Shown here piece by piece: positions 1 to 7,391 of a stretch of DNA of 64,000 nt. The notes beneath the pieces are model-generated. The model was not told where the DNA came from and ran no database searches. It was given only the letters and a program-made list of their open reading frames with translations. Within the stretch, counting starts at the first letter, position 1. The number at the start of each line of letters is the position of its first letter. Origin of the DNA: Sphingobacterium sp. xlx-96 (GTDB lineage Bacteria > Bacteroidota > Bacteroidia > Sphingobacteriales > Sphingobacteriaceae). A program made the translations under genes and the position numbers. The stretch is from contig NZ_WFKM01000015.1 of the NCBI RefSeq assembly GCF_011007365.1, forward strand, positions 1 through 64,000, in the 5' to 3' direction.

Positions 1-187
1 TAATTTCTGATTCTAGGACCAAATGGCTGATTTTTAACTTTCGTCGTTTCTCAACACTACTCGTTACGTTACATGATCATTTTTTAAAGAACTTTTTTCG
101 CATCCGCTTCGCGCTTCTGCTTTATCTCTACACCCGAAGGCTCGACTTTTTTACTTTTTCTGTCGCCCTTCGTTTCCGTTGGGACTG
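1..187 (-). other. probable rRNA operon leader region
   Basis: No protein gene is seen in 1-515. Read on the minus strand, this stretch follows two tandem promoters and contains GTTCTTTAAAA (82-92), which resembles the boxA antitermination element (core GCTCTTTAA) that precedes 16S rRNA in many bacteria, followed by a long untranslated run to the window edge. The layout (strong tandem promoters, boxA, no ORF) fits the leader of a 16S-23S-5S operon lying just outside the window on the left. The 16S gene itself is not visible, so this remains an inference. Bases 372-515 hold no recognisable feature. Confidence 0.5.
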
Positions 188-218
188 CAAAGGTAGGAAT
201 CTTTTTCAAACCTCCAAA
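188..218 (-). promoter_or_regulatory. downstream tandem promoter (rRNA P2-like)
   Basis: On the minus strand, TTTG (215-218) is followed after 19 bp by TACCTTTG (188-195), a full match to the Bacteroidota TTTG / TAnnTTTG promoter pattern. It points toward the left edge of the window, into the presumed rRNA leader. Confidence 0.65.
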
Positions 219-338
219 ATAAATGTGAAAATTTATTTCAGCGTCTTTTCTTGTATTCCCGCGTTTAAATAACTTTAAACCCCTCTTTTTTCATGGTCCC
301 GTCCTAAGATCCGACCGTTCCTCCCTTGCGGAGTGGTG

Positions 339-371
339 CAAAGATAGGACAATTAAACCCATAGTTCCAAA
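339..371 (-). promoter_or_regulatory. upstream tandem promoter (rRNA P1-like)
   Basis: On the minus strand, TTTG (368-371) is followed after 21 bp by TATCTTTG (339-346). This is the second perfect Bacteroidota-type promoter in 200 bp and faces the same way as the one at 188-218. Tandem promoters are typical of rRNA operons. Confidence 0.65.
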
Positions 372-515
372 GGATATCCCCATCTATTTTTGCAATAAAA
401 CCCTAAAACGCTGGAAATGCGGAGAATAAAATTGAAATGGGATAACCGTAGCTAGGGAAATAGGGCTTTACATCTACATAGCCTCTACTTATTACCTTAG
501 AAGAACTCTAAATAT

Positions 516-1346
516 CTAAAGGGGAGTAACTATTTGTTCTGGTAAAATATACCCTTCATCAAGCTCTACTAATTTTAAATTCTTAAACTCAATTTTAGCA
601 CCTTCTGACTCCAAACATAAATATCCTTTACGTTGGGTTGATTGTTTGATACCATTTACAAATTTCCCATTAACAGATAATTTTATAGTACCATCGACAC
701 ATACCACAGTATATCTATTCCACTCTCCCACACCTACACAACGGTTTTCAATAGATTTACTTCTTACCCCTCTGGGATTATCAGGCTCTGTCTTGGCTTT
801 ACCGGCACCAAAAAGCTCTCCATGAACGTAAGCAATGGGTGGTATTACCCCATTTTTCTGATTCTGATTTACCCAATCCAATTCCAACATTTGGACTTCA
901 ACTCCACTAGGCAATCTACTTACCGCTTCGGGGACCGCATCACACCAAACAAAAACACCTGAATTCCCTCCGGCTTCTAAATGTCTCCACTCTATATCCA
1001 GAATAAAATTTTGATACATTTTCTCGGATCGAATCACCCCAATAGGCAACCCGGTACAGACTAATAGCTCCTGATCCTTATACCAGGTAGCAGCTGTGGT
1101 ATTAACATCTACCCACCTTAGCACCTCCCTACTTGAGTTTTCAATAATAAGATCTCGCCAACTTTGCTTTTCTCCAAACTCAAAAAGGATTTCCTGAGCA
1201 AAACAGGGAGTAAACATCATAAAATATAACGAAAGGAAACAAAAACCAATCAAATATCTACAGCGACAGGCACTATAAAGGTGGGCTAATCTACTTTTCG
1301 AAGAATTATTGCTCCAACTAAAAACATAACGAATCATTTTGGACAA
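516..1346 (-). CDS. DUF1080 (3-keto-disaccharide hydrolase-type) exported protein
   Basis: The 276-residue product has a hydrophobic export segment at about residues 30-51 ending in CFAQE, then one DUF1080 domain to the end. The stretch RHLEAGGNSGVFVW (from residue 121) is the most typical DUF1080 motif. The family has a concanavalin-like beta-sandwich fold, acts outside the cytoplasm on sugars, and includes 3-keto-disaccharide hydrolases; the substrate here cannot be told. About 30 residues precede the hydrophobic core, long for a signal peptide, and the only other early ATG is codon 4, so the start is uncertain. It stands alone between the presumed rRNA leader and gcdH, with no sugar-metabolism neighbours in view. 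Confidence 0.8.
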   Translation of the reverse strand: MSKMIRYVFSWSNNSSKSRLAHLYSACRCRYLIGFCFLSLYFMMFTPCFAQEILFEFGEKQSWRDLIIENSSREVLRWVDVNTTAATWYKDQELLVCTGLPIGVIRSEKMYQNFILDIEWRHLEAGGNSGVFVWCDAVPEAVSRLPSGVEVQMLELDWVNQNQKNGVIPPIAYVHGELFGAGKAKTEPDNPRGVRSKSIENRCVGVGEWNRYTVVCVDGTIKLSVNGKFVNGIKQSTQRKGYLCLESEGAKIEFKNLKLVELDEGYILPEQIVTPL

Positions 1347-1389
1347 TGAGTTAAGAATGAATGTCTAAATTAAGAAATAGATAGCAAAT

Positions 1390-2553
1390 CTAAAAACTAC
1401 TAATTCCTGTAATATCCTGTCCAGTAATCAACAAATGTATATCATGTGTCCCCTCATAGGTGATGACAGACTCCAAATTCATCATGTGCCGCATAATTGG
1501 ATAATCGCCAACAATCCCCATCGCCCCTAAAATCTGTCGCGACTCACGGGCTACCCGTAGTGCCATATCCACATTATTACGTTTCGCCATAGATATTTGC
1601 TGTGGTGTAGCACGGCTCTCATTCTTCAATACCCCTAACCGCCAAGATAATAGTTGAGCCTTTGTTATTTCGGTAATTATTTCGGCTAATTTTTTTTGCT
1701 GTAGTTGGTAACTCGCAATGGGCTTTCCAAATTGCGTTCTTTCAAGCGCGTAGCGTAGGGCTACCTGATAACAGTCAATAGCAGCGCCTATCACCCCCCA
1801 AGAAATACCGTAGCGAGCAGAATTCAAACAGGACAATGGTCCGCGCATCGAAGATACCTCCGGCAATATTCTTTCTCTTGGAATATATACCTGATCAAAG
1901 ACCAACTCTCCTGTTCGCGAAGCTCTCAGCGACCATTTGTTCTTTATTTCCGGTGTCGAAAAACCTACATCATCCCGTTCTATAATCACGCCCTTAATTT
2001 TCCCTTGTTCATCTCTAGCCCATACTACCGCAACATCACAAATCGGCGCATTCGTAATCCATGTTTTAGTTCCCGTCAACCGATAACCTTCACGATCTTT
2101 CTTTATTCGTGTTTCCATGCTTGATGGATCCGACCCGTGATTTGGCTCCGTCAATCCAAATGCCCCCACCCAATCACCAGTGGCCAACATAGGTAGGTAT
2201 TTATTCCTTTGTGCTTCAGAACCGAATGTATATATGGGATACATCACCAGCGAAGATTGCACAGAAGCTGCCGATCGAATAGCGGAATCCCCGGCCTCTA
2301 ATTCTTGCATAATTAGGCCATATGCCAGGTAATCCAAGCCAGCTCCTCCATATTTGCTCGAAACAAATGGACCCAAAGCGCCTATACCCCCCAACTTTTT
2401 CATTAAATCGGGAATCTCTTCATGTTGTTGTGCTTTTGCATCAACGCTGGGCAAAATCTCTGTACGCACGAAATCGCGAACAGTTTGACGAACCAATAAA
2501 TGCTCTTCTTCTAAAAGTTCGTCTAAATTAAAATAGTCTACACTGCTGTTCAT
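1390..2553 (-). CDS. gcdH: glutaryl-CoA dehydrogenase
   Basis: This 387-residue acyl-CoA dehydrogenase would oxidise and decarboxylate glutaryl-CoA to crotonyl-CoA, passing electrons from FAD to electron-transfer flavoprotein (etfBA lie at the other end of the window). It shows the family order: N-terminal helical domain, central beta domain with GLTEPNHGSDP and GTKTWITNAP, and a C-terminal helical domain. The catalytic glutamate is in TYEGTHDIH (about E367); the C-terminal HDIHLLITGQDITG resembles known glutaryl-CoA dehydrogenases more than short-chain butyryl-CoA enzymes. It is divergent from the lysine-degrading genes at 2660-5492, and lysine breakdown through 2-aminoadipate ends in glutaryl-CoA, which supports the assignment. 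Length is normal for the family. Confidence 0.85.
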   Translation of the reverse strand: MNSSVDYFNLDELLEEEHLLVRQTVRDFVRTEILPSVDAKAQQHEEIPDLMKKLGGIGALGPFVSSKYGGAGLDYLAYGLIMQELEAGDSAIRSAASVQSSLVMYPIYTFGSEAQRNKYLPMLATGDWVGAFGLTEPNHGSDPSSMETRIKKDREGYRLTGTKTWITNAPICDVAVVWARDEQGKIKGVIIERDDVGFSTPEIKNKWSLRASRTGELVFDQVYIPRERILPEVSSMRGPLSCLNSARYGISWGVIGAAIDCYQVALRYALERTQFGKPIASYQLQQKKLAEIITEITKAQLLSWRLGVLKNESRATPQQISMAKRNNVDMALRVARESRQILGAMGIVGDYPIMRHMMNLESVITYEGTHDIHLLITGQDITGISSF

Positions 2554-2659
2554 ATCTAATTGGGCTTTCTATAAAATTATTAAAAATCCAACACAATCAC
2601 ATAAACAATAAATATTATTCTTTATATTTATTAAAATTTCGAATAATATAAACCGTATT

Positions 2660-4189
2660 ATGACAATTAAAGAATTAAAAACACTAGGGATAGAGATTAA
2701 TAACCTAGGCACATCGACAGGCACGAAATGGTTTTCAAAAGGAGAGACTATAGCTTCATTTTCGCCAACCAATGGTCAACCTATTGCAAACATTCAATCA
2801 ACAACCCGTAAAGAATACGACAAGGTCATCAGTGAAGCTGAAAAGGCTAAACTAATCTGGAGAGATATTCCTGCTCCAAAGCGCGGAGAGATAGTGCGTC
2901 AATTGGGAGAAAGATTAAGAGAACTAAAACCTGTATTGGGTAAATTGGTATCTTATGAAATGGGCAAATCCTATCAGGAAGGTATGGGAGAAGTTCAGGA
3001 AATGATAGACATCTGTGATTTTGCAGTGGGACTATCAAGACAACTCTATGGCAACACGATACATTCGGAACGTCCAGGACATCGGATGTATGACCAATAC
3101 CATCCTCTTGGTATTGTTGGCATCATCACGGCTTTTAATTTTCCCGTTGCTGTCTGGTCCTGGAATGCAGCTCTTGCATTAGTATGCGGTGACGTAGTCA
3201 TTTGGAAACCTTCTGAGAAGACTCCACTATGCTCTGTTGCATGTCAAAAAATAATTGCAGAAATCTTAAAAAACAACAGATTACCAGAGGGCATTTCATC
3301 GGTAGTAACAGGTGACGCTGAAGTTGGAAAATGGATTTCGGAAGACGATCGTATCCCATTAGTCTCCGCAACAGGATCCACTAGAATGGGTAAACTTGTT
3401 GCTACTACTGTGGCTCAGCGCCTTGGCAAGACACTGCTGGAACTAGGTGGTAATAATGCCATTATTGTCACACCGAGTGCTGACTTAAAAATGACAATTA
3501 TAGGTGCTGTATTTGGTGCGGTGGGCACAGCTGGACAACGTTGCACCAGTACGAGAAGATTAATAGTACACGACAGTGTTTACGACAAGGTAAAAAAAGC
3601 TTTGACTGATGCCTATAAACAGGTAAAAATTGGAGATCCATTGGACACGAAACACCACATGGGACCATTAATTGATACCGATGCCGTTAATATATATCTA
3701 AATGCATTGGAAAAAATCAAAGATCAAGGAGGTAAAATATTGGTTCAGGGAAAAGTATTAACTGGTAAAGGTTATGAAAGTGGCTGCTATGTAACTCCAG
3801 TTATCGCTGAGGTAGAAAATCACTATCAGATTGTGCAGGACGAGACTTTCGCTCCTATATTGTATCTGATAAAATACAGTGGCGAAGTAGACAATGCCAT
3901 CGTATTACAAAACGGTGTAAAACAAGGGTTATCGTCCGCGATTATGACCTCAAGTTTGCGGGATTCAGAATTATTTCTGAGTCAGAATGGTTCTGACTGC
4001 GGCATAGCCAATGTCAATATCGGCACATCTGGGGCTGAGATAGGCGGTGCTTTTGGCGGCGAAAAAGAAACAGGCGGAGGGCGTGAATCAGGTTCTGATG
4101 CTTGGAAAGTCTATATGCGTCGGCAGACGAACACCATAAACTATACAACGAGTCTACCATTGGCCCAAGGAATAAAATTTGATCTTTAA
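2660..4189 (+). CDS. L-aminoadipate-semialdehyde dehydrogenase (ALDH7 family)
   Basis: The 509-residue NAD-dependent aldehyde dehydrogenase would oxidise 2-aminoadipate 6-semialdehyde, the product of the next gene, to 2-aminoadipate. Catalytic features are present: oxyanion asparagine in ITAFNFP (N160), general base in LLELGG (E261) and nucleophile in GTAGQRCTS (C295). The glycine-rich C-terminal block GGAFGGEKETGGGRES followed by SDAWKVYMRRQT is characteristic of ALDH7A1 (antiquitin)-type enzymes. It is 13 bp upstream of the lysine 6-aminotransferase start and surely cotranscribed with it. The short divergent spacer to gcdH (2554-2659) is very AT-rich and must hold the promoters of both directions, though no full promoter consensus is seen there. 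Confidence 0.88.
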   Translation: MTIKELKTLGIEINNLGTSTGTKWFSKGETIASFSPTNGQPIANIQSTTRKEYDKVISEAEKAKLIWRDIPAPKRGEIVRQLGERLRELKPVLGKLVSYEMGKSYQEGMGEVQEMIDICDFAVGLSRQLYGNTIHSERPGHRMYDQYHPLGIVGIITAFNFPVAVWSWNAALALVCGDVVIWKPSEKTPLCSVACQKIIAEILKNNRLPEGISSVVTGDAEVGKWISEDDRIPLVSATGSTRMGKLVATTVAQRLGKTLLELGGNNAIIVTPSADLKMTIIGAVFGAVGTAGQRCTSTRRLIVHDSVYDKVKKALTDAYKQVKIGDPLDTKHHMGPLIDTDAVNIYLNALEKIKDQGGKILVQGKVLTGKGYESGCYVTPVIAEVENHYQIVQDETFAPILYLIKYSGEVDNAIVLQNGVKQGLSSAIMTSSLRDSELFLSQNGSDCGIANVNIGTSGAEIGGAFGGEKETGGGRESGSDAWKVYMRRQTNTINYTTSLPLAQGIKFDL

Positions 4190-4202
4190 AAAACTTAAAA
4201 TT

Positions 4203-5492
4203 ATGAGAGAAGTACATCAAAGACTGGCGAAGCATATTTTGGCTGACGGTTTTCCTGTCGTTATAGATCTGGAAAAATCACATGGTTCTTATATTACTGA
4301 TGTTGACGGCAACGAATACCTGGATATGTTCAGCATGTTCGCCTCTTCACCAATCGGATACAACCACCCCTACATTCTTGAGCATGCAGATCAACTGACG
4401 GATGCAGCAATCAACAAACTGGCATTATCGGATATCTACCCTACAGCATATGCTGATTTTCTAGATACGTTCGATCGTGTTGCTATACCTAAAGAGTTGA
4501 GTTATTGCTTTTTTATAGACGGTGGAGCTTTGGCAGTCGAAAATGCATTAAAAGCAGGGTTTGATTGGAAAACAAGAATCAATCTATCAAAAGGGATTGA
4601 GCATGAAGCCAGCCAAGTGATTCATTTCAAACAGGCGTTTCATGGTCGTACAGGATATACCCTTTCGCTCACCAACACGAAAGATCCAAAAAAATACATG
4701 TATTTTCCAAAATTTAACTGGCCTCGTATCACGAATCCTAAACTAAAATTTCCAGTCAATGAAACAAATCTTGCTGAAACTGTAGCATTGGAAAAACAGG
4801 CTATTGCTGAAATCAATGTGGCCATAGCACGACATCCTGAAGATATTGCTTGCCTAATTATCGAGACTATACAGGCCGAAGGCGGAGATAATCACTTTAG
4901 AAAAGAATTTTTTCAAAAATTGAGAGCTGTCTGTGACCAGCATGATATCATACTTATACTGGATGAAGTGCAAACAGGCATCGCTATGACAGGTAAGATG
5001 TGGGGATACCAGCATTATGGCATCATACCGGATGTTATTGCTTTCGGAAAGAAAACTCAAGTTTGCGGAATACTAGCTAACCGGGAGAAATTTGATCGCG
5101 TTGAAAAAAATGTCTTCAAAGAATCCAGCCGTATTAATTCGACATTTGGCGGTAATCTTGTGGATATGGTACGCTTTAAACTTATTTTAGAAGTTATAGA
5201 ACAAGAAAACTTGGTCGCTAAAGCGGAAGAAAAAGGAAAATATATTTCGCAACAGATTGAGCAATTGGTTAAAGATTTTCCGAATTTATCCAACCCTCGT
5301 GGAAAAGGATTACTTGCCGCTTTCGATTTCGAAAACGAAAAGCTACGCGATGATTTTATTCAAAAAACACTGGGCAACAAGCTGTTGATATTAGGTTGCG
5401 GCGAGAAAAGTATACGATTTAGACCTCATCTTACTGTTAGCATCGAGGATATCGACAAAGCTTTTACAATAATCCGTCATTGCTTGATCTAA
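4203..5492 (+). CDS. lat: L-lysine 6-aminotransferase
   Basis: This class III PLP aminotransferase (429 residues) moves the epsilon-amino group of lysine to 2-oxoglutarate, giving 2-aminoadipate semialdehyde, which the upstream dehydrogenase would oxidise. The block DEVQTGIAMTGKMWGYQHYG followed by PDVIAFGKKTQVCG contains the PLP-binding Asp and the Schiff-base lysine (about K283) and matches the lysine epsilon-aminotransferase family, including the FGKKTQ(V)CG signature seen in Mycobacterium Lat. I place the start at ATG 4203 rather than the in-frame ATG at 4179, which lies inside the end of the previous gene and adds a basic 8-residue tail. No terminator is obvious in 5493-5765. Confidence 0.87.
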   Translation: MREVHQRLAKHILADGFPVVIDLEKSHGSYITDVDGNEYLDMFSMFASSPIGYNHPYILEHADQLTDAAINKLALSDIYPTAYADFLDTFDRVAIPKELSYCFFIDGGALAVENALKAGFDWKTRINLSKGIEHEASQVIHFKQAFHGRTGYTLSLTNTKDPKKYMYFPKFNWPRITNPKLKFPVNETNLAETVALEKQAIAEINVAIARHPEDIACLIIETIQAEGGDNHFRKEFFQKLRAVCDQHDIILILDEVQTGIAMTGKMWGYQHYGIIPDVIAFGKKTQVCGILANREKFDRVEKNVFKESSRINSTFGGNLVDMVRFKLILEVIEQENLVAKAEEKGKYISQQIEQLVKDFPNLSNPRGKGLLAAFDFENEKLRDDFIQKTLGNKLLILGCGEKSIRFRPHLTVSIEDIDKAFTIIRHCLI

Positions 5493-5765
5493 TAAACTCT
5501 CGACAAATCTCAACAAATTATTAAGAGCATGTTTTACAAAGAATAAACTATGCAAAAAGTGCAAAACTAAGAATCTCTTCTAGAGAAATTATGGAATTGG
5601 AATTAGCATTGTATATCGACTAAAACACTAGGTGACTTTAAAAAACCAATTTGGAGTTGTAATTTTATCATCAAAAAGCAATATGAAATATCCCTGTAGC
5701 GGAAGAGCACAAACACCGATGAAAAGAATCGACCTTGTGAACTCATCGAAGATCATTATTTACCT

Positions 5766-6590
5766 ATGAAATCACCTCTAATCAACGTACAACAACTGAA
5801 GGACTTAAGCATCAACCATAACATCATCCTTCTTGATGCTACAATAGATAAAGTTGGTGAGAAGCTCGACAATAATACGATGTCGTTAATTCCAAATTCG
5901 ATATTCTTTGATATTGAGGGTCTTTTTTCGGATCATTCATCTGGATTACCACACACGATGATTGATCCGATTAGCTTTACCACACATGTCCAAAATCTAG
6001 GCATAAATCAAGATAGCATTGTTGTGATTTATGACCGTTGGGGGATATATTCTAGTCCACGTGCGTGGTGGATGTTTCGTTATATGGGACATGAACAGGC
6101 ATATGTACTTGACGGAGGAATAAAAGCCTGGCTAAGCAAAGACCTTCCGATAAGCGATAAACACCACACATCGACAGAACAAGGTGATTTTCGGGCTGTT
6201 GCGCAGAAGGACTGGTTTAAAAACAAATCGGATATATTACAGCATCTTCAATCGAAGACCTCTAGTATCATCGACGCGAGAGGATCGGGTCGATTTTATG
6301 GAACCGCTGCAGATCCGCGCCCCGGTGTCCGATCTGGACATATTCCGACTTCAAGTAACCTCCCATTTGATCAGGTACTAGACGGGGTCTTTTTGAAAGA
6401 CAAGACGCTATTGAAACCTATATTCGCATCACATTTACGCGAGGGCGGATCGAACATATTTACCTGCGGTTCAGGAATTACGGCTTCTATACTCGCACTA
6501 GCAGCATATCAGATCGGCGTCACAAATCTAGCTGTATACGATGGCTCATGGGCAGAATGGGGAGCAGACCATTCTTTACCTATGGAGTAA
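5766..6590 (+). CDS. sseA: 3-mercaptopyruvate/thiosulfate sulfurtransferase
   Basis: A 274-residue protein with two rhodanese domains (about residues 5-140 and 155-274). The second has the active-site loop CGSGITA with the sulfur-carrying Cys at 234; CGSG(V/I)T loops are typical of mercaptopyruvate sulfurtransferases, while thiosulfate-specific rhodaneses usually carry CRxGx(R/T). The inactive first domain has the common YDRWGIYSSPRAWWMFRYMGH segment. It would act in the cytoplasm on sulfane sulfur or cysteine breakdown. The stop codon lies inside the palindromic terminator at 6580-6622. The 273 bp upstream hold no other gene that I can support. Confidence 0.85.
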   Translation: MKSPLINVQQLKDLSINHNIILLDATIDKVGEKLDNNTMSLIPNSIFFDIEGLFSDHSSGLPHTMIDPISFTTHVQNLGINQDSIVVIYDRWGIYSSPRAWWMFRYMGHEQAYVLDGGIKAWLSKDLPISDKHHTSTEQGDFRAVAQKDWFKNKSDILQHLQSKTSSIIDARGSGRFYGTAADPRPGVRSGHIPTSSNLPFDQVLDGVFLKDKTLLKPIFASHLREGGSNIFTCGSGITASILALAAYQIGVTNLAVYDGSWAEWGADHSLPME

Positions 6591-6622
6591 AGTCTTAATT
6601 AAAATAAGACTTTACTCCATAG
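6580..6622. terminator. bidirectional terminator overlapping both gene ends
   Basis: A perfect 18-bp inverted repeat (6580-6597 with 6605-6622, 7-bp loop). It contains the stop codon of sseA on the plus strand and the last codons of the GLPGLI gene on the minus strand, followed by a T run on the plus side (6623-6627). Confidence 0.8.
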
Positions 6623-7390
6623 TTTTTGAAAAGCTTTTTCATCCATCCAATCATAAACAGAACTTTTCAATAACTCTTTTATCTGCTGTTTGGATTTCGG
6701 GGGTACCTTTTTGCTCTTAGTAAGTTGGCTCGACACGAGTTGATTATTTAATTCAACTTGCGTAGCAAACATATTTATATTCCAACCCGGCACGGATAAC
6801 CCCAATATCGTACCTGGCAATCCCTGAATAAGTTCGGGTCCGCTAGACATGGCAATCTGATTCGTAAAAAAAGCTACGATATAAATAGAATCCTGAATCA
6901 ACCCATTGGCCCTTCGGCATTCGTACCCAGCGATGTTTCGATATTCATCGGTATATTTCCATTTGACATTTGGTATGGTATCTTCCAATAAAATCTCATC
7001 TCCTCCAAATTGAATTAACCTTGAAAACATATTTGTTTTTTGATTTTTATAGGTTTTCGAGTCATTGAACACCGGAAGATAATTTAAGGCACTGCGATAA
7101 TTAGAGGGATAGTCTTCTTTGATCGTTTCAAACAAGGTCTCTCCATCATAAAATTTAAGGCTATGCTTTGTTCCTATTTCCACGGGTCCATTTTTCACCA
7201 CCTCATCGACAAACATCTTATCCCAAGTGTCGAGATCGGCCTTATTCAAGTAATTACGTTTTAAATAATTTTGTACATGAAACTTACGTTCATAGGTGAT
7301 CGTTCCACTATTTGGGAAAAAAGCATATTGAGCATATATTTCAATCAACATAAAGTTCAGAAATAGTAATAATAACATTGCTTTAACCAT
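6599..7390 (-). CDS. GLPGLI family protein
   Basis: The 263-residue product starts with a signal peptide (residues 1-20, ending IEIYAQ) and carries the signature GLPGTIL at about residues 190-196 (family consensus GLPGLIL). GLPGLI proteins are Bacteroidota-specific, predicted periplasmic or surface proteins of unknown function, often encoded next to a TonB-receptor-like barrel, as here: only one base separates it from the upstream barrel gene at 7392-10211. The pair is likely one transcript and one functional unit. The last codons form one arm of the 6580-6622 terminator. I do not assign a molecular role. Confidence 0.85.
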   Translation of the reverse strand: MVKAMLLLLFLNFMLIEIYAQYAFFPNSGTITYERKFHVQNYLKRNYLNKADLDTWDKMFVDEVVKNGPVEIGTKHSLKFYDGETLFETIKEDYPSNYRSALNYLPVFNDSKTYKNQKTNMFSRLIQFGGDEILLEDTIPNVKWKYTDEYRNIAGYECRRANGLIQDSIYIVAFFTNQIAMSSGPELIQGLPGTILGLSVPGWNINMFATQVELNNQLVSSQLTKSKKVPPKSKQQIKELLKSSVYDWMDEKAFQKLWSKVLF

Positions 7391-7391
7391 C

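Noticed and set aside
5683..5765. Short ORF upstream of sseA
   Set aside because: About 27 codons, no recognisable product, no promoter-like box.
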